Positions 1-5,294 of a DNA stretch of 7,074 nucleotides are shown here, piece by piece. This stretch comes from Propionibacteriaceae bacterium (GTDB lineage: Bacteria; Actinomycetota; Actinomycetes; Propionibacteriales; Propionibacteriaceae), in contig JAICEV010000181.1 in the NCBI GenBank assembly GCA_025923975.1, positions 1 through 7,074 of the forward strand. Direction: 5' to 3'. The notes beneath the pieces are model-generated. The model did not search any database. It was not told the origin of the DNA and saw only the letters and a list, made by a program, of their open reading frames with translations. Position numbers and translations under genes: made by a program. The first letter of the stretch is position 1. The number at the start of each line of letters is the position of its first letter.

Positions 1-1
1 C

Positions 2-49
2 CTACAGTCCGGCGGCAGCGTGGAGGTGTACGAAGCACTCCCCATGTAG
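2..49 (+). CDS. Possible C-terminal tail of a plus-strand gene, truncated by the left edge
   Basis: Frame 2 of the plus strand reads fifteen codons, LQSGGSVEVYEALPM, and then TAG at 47-49. Most third positions are G or C, as expected for coding sequence in this genome, and the peptide looks like an ordinary protein end rather than the arginine-rich shadow peptides in other frames. No domain can be recognised in so short a piece, and an open frame of 15 codons can occur by chance. If real, this gene converges on the minus-strand glycan operon that ends at 214, and the inverted repeat at 63-155 lies just beyond its stop, where a terminator would be expected. Confidence 0.35.
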   Translation, partial: LQSGGSVEVYEALPM

Positions 50-62
50 CAGCGGCGCTACC

Positions 63-155
63 AATTCTCAGAATCACCCCCGAGATGAGGTGAGTTCCGG
101 CATTTCACGCGGGGACCGGGCTATCCAGTCTCCGCTCGGGGGGATTCTGCGAATT
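63..155. repeat. Long imperfect inverted repeat, possible terminator for the left-edge gene
   Basis: The left arm (63-84) and right arm (135-155) can pair over 20 base pairs with one bulged A (position 76) and one T/C mismatch (68 against 150). The core is CAGAATC-A-CCCCCGAG against CTCGGGGGGATTCTG, and the outer part is AATTC against GAATT. The 50-nt loop (85-134) has only weak internal structure. On the plus strand the right arm runs into TTTTT at 154-158, so a terminator for a plus-strand gene ending at 49 is possible, although the loop is unusually long. On the minus strand no T-run follows. A decayed palindromic element is the alternative. Confidence 0.5.
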
Positions 156-213
156 TTTGCGGTTCATTCAGCCTCCCAAGATTCACTCGATGCGTGATGC
201 GAAAGTGACCAGA

Positions 214-1194
214 TCAGAGCTGGAGTCTGCTCAGATCCTCCTCGCCATGTTCCAAGACGAAGGCGAGGACCTCAGAGAGGGACGCGGTGGCCAGAGCAAC
301 GCAACTATCGGCGGCGCCGTAATAGAGCCGCAGCTCATCAGAATCTGTCCGGTGAATCATTCCGCAGGGAAAGACGACTCCGGGTACGTCTCCCATGAGC
401 TCGTACTCCTCCCGTGGACCGAGTACCCACTCTGCGCAGCGTCGCAGTACGTGGGTCGGCTCTTCAAGATCAAGCAGCGCCAGGCCGGCGCGATACAGCG
501 AACCCGCGACGGTCTGGCGTACGCCGTGATAGATCAGGAGCCAGCCCTCGGGCGTTTCGATGGGTGGCGGCCCAATGCCGATCCGTGCGGAGTCCCACCA
601 GCCTCCCGGCCTAGCGGCCAGTACCGGCTCGGGCGGTGCCCAGCTGTGCAGGTCTTTGGAGCGCGAGAGCCAGATGTCGGCCCGACGGGTGAGGTGGGTG
701 ACTGGGCGGTGAAGCAGGACATACTCGCCGCGTACCGGACGCGGTAGCAGCGCGCCGTTCTTATCCTCCGGAGCGCGCGCCAGACCGAGGCGTTGAACCG
801 AGTGGAAGTCCTGCGTCGTGGCCAAGGAAAGCCCGGGGCCGCCGGGCCCGAATGAGGTGAAGGCAATCACCCAGCTCTGAAGATCCTCGACCCAGGTAAG
901 CCGAGGGTCCTCCAAGCCCCAAGCCTCATGGGCCAGATCCGGGTCGGGCGCCAGCAGCGGAGTGTCGTCGACCACCCAGTTCGAGACTCCGTTCTGCGAC
1001 CGGGCGACGGTGAGGTGACTGATTCCGCGTCTGTCCTCCACCCGGCAGAGGAGCACGGTGCTGCCATTGACCTGAGCGGCTCCAGCGTTCATCACGGCGT
1101 TGGCCGCGTACGGCCAGCGCTCTGGGCTGAGCAGCGGGTTGCCTCGATATCGCTGGAAGAGTTCCCCGCTGATCTCACCGGAGGAGCGTGGCAT
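214..1194 (-). CDS. GH130 family mannoside phosphorylase / beta-mannosidase-like glycosidase
   Basis: Five-bladed beta-propeller enzyme of glycoside hydrolase family 130, whose members phosphorolyse or hydrolyse beta-linked mannosides. No signal peptide is visible, so it is probably cytoplasmic. Family motifs, numbered from ATG 1194 (326 aa), are: RYRGNPLLSPERWPY near 16-29 with NAVMNAGAA after it; CRVEDRRG (50-57) supplying basic residues; GLEDPRL (93-99), whose Asp96 corresponds to the usual catalytic acid; DKNGALLP (144-151); LLHRP (161-165); RIGIGPPPIETPEGW (204-218); YHG (222-224); FPCG (275-278); and YYGAAD (291-296). Arg204 sits where many phosphorylases have Lys. The start is either ATG 1194 or TTG 1203; neither has a clear Shine-Dalgarno sequence, and both overlap the 3' end of the preceding glycosyltransferase, so translation is probably coupled. 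It is the last gene of the operon. The family is certain; phosphorylase versus hydrolase and linkage are not. Confidence 0.9.
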   Translation of the reverse strand: MPRSSGEISGELFQRYRGNPLLSPERWPYAANAVMNAGAAQVNGSTVLLCRVEDRRGISHLTVARSQNGVSNWVVDDTPLLAPDPDLAHEAWGLEDPRLTWVEDLQSWVIAFTSFGPGGPGLSLATTQDFHSVQRLGLARAPEDKNGALLPRPVRGEYVLLHRPVTHLTRRADIWLSRSKDLHSWAPPEPVLAARPGGWWDSARIGIGPPPIETPEGWLLIYHGVRQTVAGSLYRAGLALLDLEEPTHVLRRCAEWVLGPREEYELMGDVPGVVFPCGMIHRTDSDELRLYYGAADSCVALATASLSEVLAFVLEHGEEDLSRLQL

Positions 1195-2299
1195 ATACAG
1201 CAAGGTAATCGTCGATCATGCGATCGGCGCTGAAACGGCGCTCCGCCACGCGGCGCACCTTGCTGCGATCGATCTTGATCGCCGACTCGACTGCGGCCAC
1301 CGCCGACTGGGCGTCGGACACCAGGAACCCGGTTACACCCTCGTCGATGATCTCTGGCATGGAGCCACGGTTGTAGGCGATCACCGGGGTGCCCGCAGCC
1401 ATCGACTCGACAACCGAAAGTCCGAAGGGTTCGGCGAAGGCAATGGGGTGCAACAGGGCGGCGGCAGAGGCCAGGAGGTCCGACCGCTGTGCCGGCCCGA
1501 CCGAGCCGAGATAGCAGATACGTTCGCTATCGATGTGCGGCGCCACCTGTTCTGTGAAGTACAACTGATCTTGGATCGGGCCCGCGATCTTTAGCCGGCG
1601 TCCGGCACGCTTGGCGATCTTGATGGCTTCCGCTGTGCCCTTGTCGGGATGGATGCGGCCGAGGATGACCAGATCGTCACCAGCAGCCGAGGAGAAGGCA
1701 AAGCGGCTCAGGTCGATGCCGTGGTAGACAGTCGCGCAGTAGTCCAACTCAGGCGCGCGGTTGGCATTAGAGATCGAGACGTACGCCGAGTCAGCCCCTT
1801 GATAGGCCGGCAGAATCCTGCGATCCGAGAAGCCGTGAATAGTCGTCAGAAGCTGCGCCCGGCAGAACGTCGAAAAGGCCAAGGGCAGCCAGTCCAGGTG
1901 ATTGTGCACCAGGTCGAACTCTCCCGACCGTGCCAAAGCGTGGGCAATATGCAAGCCTTCCCAGACTCGGCCGTCGAGGCTGTCGTCCTCCTCATAACCG
2001 TGCGGAGACACTCCGTCGAGGGTCGCCGCAGTCTGCGAATCGAGTGTCGCGAACAACGTCACATCGACCCCGCGCCGTACCAGCCCATCCGCCAAGAGGC
2101 CGGTCACCTGCTCCCACGGGCCGTAGTGCTTGGGTGGGGTCCGCCAGGCAATCGGCCCCAGAAGCGCAACTTTTCCCACTGCTCGCGCATCGCGCGGTGG
2201 ATCCGCCGCCGTCGTCGTCACTCGCAGAGGAAGAACGCCTCCCCTCGCTCCTCCTCCGTGCGTCGGTGCGCGATTCCAGACGCTCGCAGTGGTCTTCAT
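1175..2299 (-). CDS. Glycosyltransferase family 4, canonical GT-B retaining enzyme
   Basis: Predicted retaining glycosyltransferase with two Rossmann-like domains that moves a sugar from a nucleotide-sugar donor. In the 374-residue reading the GT-B fold opens at VALLGPIAWRTPPKHYGPWE (44-63), the glycine-rich N-terminal loop. VHNHLDW (131-137) and TTIHGFSD (152-159) follow, then YHGID (192-196). The donor-side signature GRIHPDKG (214-221) carries Arg215 and Lys220, and EPFGLSVVE (290-298) is the classical E-x7-E motif with both Glu residues, followed by SMAAGTPVIAYNRG. Sugar and acceptor cannot be read. The ATG at 2299 abuts the preceding gene's TGA (2302-2300) and has no separate Shine-Dalgarno sequence, so re-initiation is likely. 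The first 40 residues are Ala/Arg/Gly-rich and outside the fold, so GTG 2221 (residue 27) or GTG 2179 (residue 41) may be the true start. The 3' end overlaps the GH130 gene by about 20 bp. Confidence 0.9.
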   Translation of the reverse strand: MKTTASVWNRAPTHGGGARGGVLPLRVTTTAADPPRDARAVGKVALLGPIAWRTPPKHYGPWEQVTGLLADGLVRRGVDVTLFATLDSQTAATLDGVSPHGYEEDDSLDGRVWEGLHIAHALARSGEFDLVHNHLDWLPLAFSTFCRAQLLTTIHGFSDRRILPAYQGADSAYVSISNANRAPELDYCATVYHGIDLSRFAFSSAAGDDLVILGRIHPDKGTAEAIKIAKRAGRRLKIAGPIQDQLYFTEQVAPHIDSERICYLGSVGPAQRSDLLASAAALLHPIAFAEPFGLSVVESMAAGTPVIAYNRGSMPEIIDEGVTGFLVSDAQSAVAAVESAIKIDRSKVRRVAERRFSADRMIDDYLAVYATLLR

Positions 2300-3370
2300 T
2301 CAGGGCCGCGTAATGCGGCTCTGCAGGCCGGCACTCTCCAGCGCGAGCAGCGCTTGCAGGTAGGCCAAGGTCGACTCAGCACCTTCATTGGCGTTCAAAC
2401 CGTCGGGCCCGAGACCGTCGTGACAGCCGCCGGTGGCGAAGTCATAGACCGGAAGGCCCTGGTTGTTCCGCCCCAGGAACCACTCGAAGGTACGCACCGC
2501 CTGACGGCCGTACTCACGACGACCGGTGTAGGCCGACGCCTCGATCAGCGCCTCTACGAGAGCGGCCGCGTTAATGGGTTGTTCGTCACCTTCTTCACCC
2601 CAACTACGAGCAGGCTCATCGGCCCGGCGCCAGCGGTTGCCCACCAAGCGGATTGTGTCGCCATTGACCGTGCACTGATCCGCGTACCAGTCGAGAGCCT
2701 CGACCCCTCGCTGCGTGATCTTGTCGTTGTCGAGGCGCGCACCTGCCGCGATCAATGCTTGGGGCAGGCGGCCGTTGTCGTGGGTCAGGGTGTCCTCGAA
2801 CCACAGCCACCCTTCCCGGCGGTGCTCGTCGTACGCTTTGCAGAGCCGGTCGGTCAAGGTATCGAGCAGCCTCTGGAGGGGCGTCGGGAGAATACTCATC
2901 GGTGGTCGGGTCAGGCCGATGATGGTGTACGCCGTCTCGCGCGGTGTGGCTGCCAGTTCCAGGCAAGGCTGCATGTCGCTAAGGAGTCGCAAGCACGGAT
3001 CCGCCTCTTCGCGTGAGGGCTCCTCGGCTACCACCGCGCCGAGTGCCCAGGCCGTTCGGCCGATATGGTCGCCGGTGTGTGGGGGGTCCAGCCAGCGGCG
3101 CCCGTAGTCCATCAGGTTGTGCATGCCGAGCGTGTCGGCGTCCCAGGCGTGAAAGAGAAACGCCAGTGCGGAGGAAAGAATGCGGTTGTAGGCCAGTTTG
3201 CTCTCGCCTTTCTCGAGATTGAGCACCGTGATCACCAGCCGCGCCGTGTCGTCGACGCAATAGCCGCTTGAGCGGTTGGGAATGGTTCCGTAAGCGTGCT
3301 GGACGATGCCAACATCATCGACGAGGCTAAGCAGATGGGCGGGCTGTATCTGCGGTGAGCTTCGCATCAT
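2300..3370 (-). CDS. Putative (alpha/alpha)6-barrel (six-hairpin) carbohydrate-active protein
   Basis: 356-residue protein with repeated helix-rich segments and conserved acidic/aromatic patches resembling six-hairpin glycosidase folds. From memory it belongs to a family encoded beside, or fused to, GT4 enzymes and often misannotated as a glycosyltransferase; no GT-B donor motif is visible here. Notable motifs are DDVGIVQHAYG (18-28), GYCVDDTAR (36-44), DHIGRTAWALG (101-111), WLWFEDTLTHDNGRLPQALI (188-207), DEQPINAAALVEA (262-274), GGCHDGLG (314-321) and NANEGAESTLAYLQALLAL (326-344). Their Asp, Glu, His and Trp residues are candidates for a sugar-binding or catalytic cleft. There is no signal peptide. 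The ATG at 3370 overlaps the upstream stop as ATGA; ATG 3367 is an alternative. It sits second in the operon between two glycosyltransferases, so a hydrolase, epimerase or accessory role on the same glycan is inferred. The exact reaction is unknown. Confidence 0.75.
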   Translation of the reverse strand: MMRSSPQIQPAHLLSLVDDVGIVQHAYGTIPNRSSGYCVDDTARLVITVLNLEKGESKLAYNRILSSALAFLFHAWDADTLGMHNLMDYGRRWLDPPHTGDHIGRTAWALGAVVAEEPSREEADPCLRLLSDMQPCLELAATPRETAYTIIGLTRPPMSILPTPLQRLLDTLTDRLCKAYDEHRREGWLWFEDTLTHDNGRLPQALIAAGARLDNDKITQRGVEALDWYADQCTVNGDTIRLVGNRWRRADEPARSWGEEGDEQPINAAALVEALIEASAYTGRREYGRQAVRTFEWFLGRNNQGLPVYDFATGGCHDGLGPDGLNANEGAESTLAYLQALLALESAGLQSRITRP

Positions 3371-4563
3371 GACCTCTTGACGGCTCCCGGGTACGGGACT
3401 CCTTGTGCGGCCTCGGTCAACAGCTCAAGAGTTGCCTTGCCGACATTTGCCCACGTCAGGTCGGCGCCCACTCGCCGGGCCGCTGCCCGCGCTCCGCTCA
3501 TCTTGGCGGGCGAGTCCAGGAGTTCAAGCACCGCTGCGGCCAGTTTTGCGGAGTCCCCGAACGGCACCAGTACGCCGGCGCCGGAGCACAGTAGATCTTC
3601 GGCGTAGAAGTAGGGGGTCGACACGACGGGACAGCCAGCGGCGACCGCGAAGGTCAGGGCTCCTGAGACGCTTTGATCTTTCGATCGGTACGGCGTCAGG
3701 TAGATGTCGGTGCGACCGAGCAACATCGCCAGCTCGTCGATCGAGAGGAAGCGATCAATGAACCGGACATGATCACCCAGATCAAGATCATGTACGAGGC
3801 GCTGCAGCCCGAGCCGGTAACTCTCGCCCTCCTTGGTGATCACGTCCGGGTGGGTCTGGCCGGCAATCAGGTAGAGGACCTCGGGATGGACTGCAGTGAT
3901 CGTTGGCAGCGCACGGATGGCTAGTTCCAGGCCCTTCGAGTCTGAGATGAGTCCGAAGGTTGACAGCACCGTCCGGCCGGCCAAACTTGGTAGCCCCAGT
4001 TGCAACGACGTGCCAGTGAGTTCCTCGCCAACACCGTCTGACCAGGCAGCCTGCGTCAGCTCGTCGGGGGCTCCGTGCGGTACCACCCGGACGCGGTCGA
4101 CCTCAACCAATCCCTGCTCGACCACCATCCGGCGGGCTGTCTCGGTGAACACCATGAGCAACGCGGCGCGCTCGCAGACGGCCCGCAGCACTCCGGCCCG
4201 CTCGGGCTCAGGATTCGCCAACACCGTGTGGAGTGTGACCACCATGGGCACGCTGAGCTCACTGGTGAGCTTGAGAAGGTAATTCCCTGAATCGCCGCCG
4301 AAGATGCCGTACTCGTGCTCAACGAGGACGACGTCAACATCCCGGTTCAATTCCGAGGCCGCTGCGGCGTAGTCGGCTGCGACATCCTGCCGGATGGTCG
4401 TGACGACTTCCGGCGGATGTGAGAAGGGATCGTCTCGCACTATGGAGACGATCTCGACTGACAAAGATGAATCGGCCTCTAACAGCGCGGCGCGCAGATC
4501 CGAGGAGAACACTGCAATGCCGCACGGCCGCGGCCGATAAGTTGAAACGATCGCCATGCGCAT
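3367..4563 (-). CDS. GT4-like glycosyltransferase with a non-canonical E-x7-E region
   Basis: First gene of the glycan operon, 398 residues from ATG 4563. It has a GT-B layout: MAIVSTYRPRPCGIAVFSSD at the N-terminus with the acceptor-side glycine loop, VLVEHEYGIFGG (79-90), VTLHT (109-113), VVPHGAPD (160-167), FGLISDSKGLE (203-213) on the donor side, and TPYRSKDQSVSGALTFAVAA (290-309) followed by GCPVVSTPYFYAEDLL. In the position of the usual E-x7-E motif there are Gln and Phe instead of the two Glu residues. From memory, related proteins with SGTL...STPY have similar changes, so this is probably a subgroup trait rather than damage. AAGGAG at 4574-4569 is 5 nt from ATG 4563 and 11 nt from ATG 4557; the GTG at 4569 overlaps that Shine-Dalgarno sequence and is unlikely to be used. 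The stop overlaps the next gene's start (ATGA). Confidence 0.87.
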   Translation of the reverse strand: MRMAIVSTYRPRPCGIAVFSSDLRAALLEADSSLSVEIVSIVRDDPFSHPPEVVTTIRQDVAADYAAAASELNRDVDVVLVEHEYGIFGGDSGNYLLKLTSELSVPMVVTLHTVLANPEPERAGVLRAVCERAALLMVFTETARRMVVEQGLVEVDRVRVVPHGAPDELTQAAWSDGVGEELTGTSLQLGLPSLAGRTVLSTFGLISDSKGLELAIRALPTITAVHPEVLYLIAGQTHPDVITKEGESYRLGLQRLVHDLDLGDHVRFIDRFLSIDELAMLLGRTDIYLTPYRSKDQSVSGALTFAVAAGCPVVSTPYFYAEDLLCSGAGVLVPFGDSAKLAAAVLELLDSPAKMSGARAAARRVGADLTWANVGKATLELLTEAAQGVPYPGAVKRS

Positions 4564-4568
4564 GACCA

Positions 4569-4574
4569 CTCCTT
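4569..4574 (-). promoter_or_regulatory. Shine-Dalgarno sequence of the glycan operon's first gene
   Basis: On the minus strand the sequence reads GGGGGTAAGGAGTGGTCATG. AAGGAG (4574 down to 4569) is followed by 5 nt and then ATG 4563, and it lies 11 nt from ATG 4557. This excludes the longer reading that begins at GTG 4569. It is the only strong ribosome binding site seen in the operon; the three downstream genes appear to depend on overlap or abutment with the gene before them. Confidence 0.75.
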
Positions 4575-4695
4575 ACCCCCGCCAGGGCGTTCGAAAGCAC
4601 TGCGGCCCGTAATAAACCTCCCACTAGGCTGTACCGGACCCATGGGCCATGGCCGACAGTGCAGTTGGCAGGTCGTCCGACGCCCGCAGGGGACG

Positions 4696-4713
4696 GCTGT
4701 CAGCCACGACAGC
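4696..4713. repeat. Hyphenated palindrome GCTGTC-N6-GACAGC
   Basis: Six-base arms pair perfectly across a 6-nt spacer (AGCCAC). It lies about 130 bp upstream of the glycan operon start and about 170 bp upstream of the SHOCT gene. It could be a regulator-binding dyad or a small RNA hairpin. A 6-bp arm pair can occur by chance in 300 bp, so the function is uncertain. Confidence 0.35.
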
Positions 4714-4746
4714 GCATTGGTTATCTACGTGGCCACTTGGCTTCCT

Positions 4747-4782
4747 GGGTGATCATCTGCAGACTTCACCCGCTATGGGTGA
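4747..4782. repeat. GGGTGA half-site cluster with palindrome TCACCC-N5-GGGTGA
   Basis: GGGTGA occurs at 4747-4752 and again at 4777-4782, exactly 30 bp apart (about three helical turns). Its complement TCACCC lies between them at 4766-4771. The right pair forms the perfect dyad TCACCCGCTATGGGTGA (4766-4782), and the left pair forms GGGTGA-N13-TCACCC. The layout resembles a multi-site operator about 100 bp upstream of the SHOCT gene start. The hexamer alone is common in this window, including inside genes, so only the symmetric arrangement is informative. Confidence 0.4.
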
Positions 4783-4820
4783 GCAGAGTCGGCTACCGAG
4801 CGTGCAACGCTTATGCCGCT

Positions 4821-4837
4821 TCTCAGTACCGCTGAGA
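4821..4837. repeat. Hyphenated palindrome TCTCAG-N5-CTGAGA upstream of the SHOCT gene
   Basis: A perfect 6-bp dyad with 5-nt spacer TACCG ends 42 nt before the ATG at 4880. It has the same 6-5-6 geometry as the dyad at 4766-4782 but a different sequence. It could act as an operator or form a 5'-UTR hairpin. Confidence 0.35.
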
Positions 4838-4865
4838 TAGCCACCAATGAATCACATGGCGAGGC

Positions 4866-4870
4866 AGGAG
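4866..4870 (+). promoter_or_regulatory. Shine-Dalgarno sequence that sets the SHOCT gene start
   Basis: AGGAG at 4866-4870 is 9 nt upstream of ATG 4880. The earlier in-frame ATGs at 4847 and 4856 have no purine-rich site at the right distance, and the codons between them and 4880 encode a polar leader (NHMARQETQD) that does not belong to the membrane domain. The start is therefore placed at 4880. Confidence 0.75.
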
Positions 4871-4879
4871 ACACAGGAC

Positions 4880-5257
4880 ATGGATTTCGGGGACTTCTTT
4901 TGGCTGCTGGTCTGGAGTTTCTTCATCGTCTGTTACTTAATGATCTTGTTCCGGATTATCGGCGACCTCTTCCGTGACAGAGAGCTCAGCGGATGGTGGA
5001 AAGCCCTTTGGATTATTGCGCTGATCTTCGTGCCCTTCCTTACTGCGTTGATCTACCTCATCGTCAGAGGCAGGGGAATGGCCGAACGGCAGGCAGGCGA
5101 ACTTCAGAAAGCTCAAGCGGCTACGGACTCCTACATTCAGGAGGTAGCCGGGCGAAGCAACCCGGCGGAGCAGATAGTCACCGCCAAGAACCTGCTCGAT
5201 GAAGGGACAATTACGCAGGCCGAGTTCGACCGACTCAAGGCGTCAGCTCTGGCCTGA
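4880..5257 (+). CDS. PLDc_N-type two-helix membrane protein with C-terminal SHOCT domain
   Basis: 125-residue protein from ATG 4880. The N-terminal half resembles the PLDc_N (phospholipase D nuclease N-terminal) membrane domain: a hydrophobic helix at about 6-28 (FFWLLVWSFFIVCYLMILF), the linker RDRELSGWWKALW, and a second helix at about 42-62 (IIALIFVPFLTALIYLIV) followed by a basic RGRG stop-transfer patch. A charged, probably helical stretch follows (66-93). A SHOCT domain spans about 95-121, with NPAEQIVTAKNLLDEGTITQ (94-113) leading into AEFDRLK, the usual location. Proteins of this layout are common in actinobacteria and generally uncharacterised; no enzyme active site is present. The gene runs divergently from the glycan operon and converges on the compact LuxR-type regulator with only 37 bp between stops. 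A minor longer reading begins at ATG 4847 (136 aa). Confidence 0.88.
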   Translation: MDFGDFFWLLVWSFFIVCYLMILFRIIGDLFRDRELSGWWKALWIIALIFVPFLTALIYLIVRGRGMAERQAGELQKAQAATDSYIQEVAGRSNPAEQIVTAKNLLDEGTITQAEFDRLKASALA

Positions 5258-5273
5258 GGGAGGCAGCTGGGCT

Positions 5274-5294
5274 TCGGGTACTAGATGATCCCGA
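5274..5294. terminator. Weak dyad between convergent stop codons, possible terminator
   Basis: TCGGG (5274-5278) can pair with CCCGA (5290-5294) across an 11-nt loop in the 37-bp gap between the SHOCT gene and the convergent regulator gene. The stem is only 5 bp and no T-run follows on either strand, so this is at best a weak or Rho-assisted stop site. Confidence 0.2.

Larger units (their letters stand above)
4570..4879. promoter_or_regulatory. Divergent intergenic control region with no convincing gene
   Basis: About 310 bp separate the glycan operon (leftward) from the SHOCT membrane protein gene (rightward), so promoters for both should lie here. I could not assign a -35/-10 pair with confidence on either strand. 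The region is rich in short dyads: overlapping palindromes CCCATGGG (4639-4646) and GGCCATGGCC (4645-4654), and the hyphenated repeats at 4696-4713, 4766-4782 and 4821-4837 that are listed separately. A 63-codon plus-strand frame at 4649-4840 has no ribosome binding site and no recognisable domain. Confidence 0.6.

Noticed and set aside
105..167. 20-codon minus-strand micro-ORF (MNRKNSQNPPERRLDSPVPA) preceded by GGGAGG
   Set aside because: The ribosome-site-like GGGAGG is close to the ATG, but the peptide is short, polar and contains one arm of the inverted repeat, so chance is the better explanation without conservation data.
157..747. 196-codon open frame on the plus strand at the left side
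   Set aside because: It is antisense to the conserved GH130 gene for most of its length and shows no domain or ribosome binding site.
1649..3016. 455-codon open frame on the plus strand
   Set aside because: It runs antisense across the junction of two minus-strand genes with clear motifs; its product is Arg/Val/Gln-rich with no recognisable domain. Long antisense frames are common in GC-rich coding DNA.
4649..4840. 63-codon plus-strand frame in the divergent intergenic region
   Set aside because: No Shine-Dalgarno sequence, no hydrophobic or domain pattern, and it spans the dyads that look regulatory. A real small protein cannot be fully excluded.
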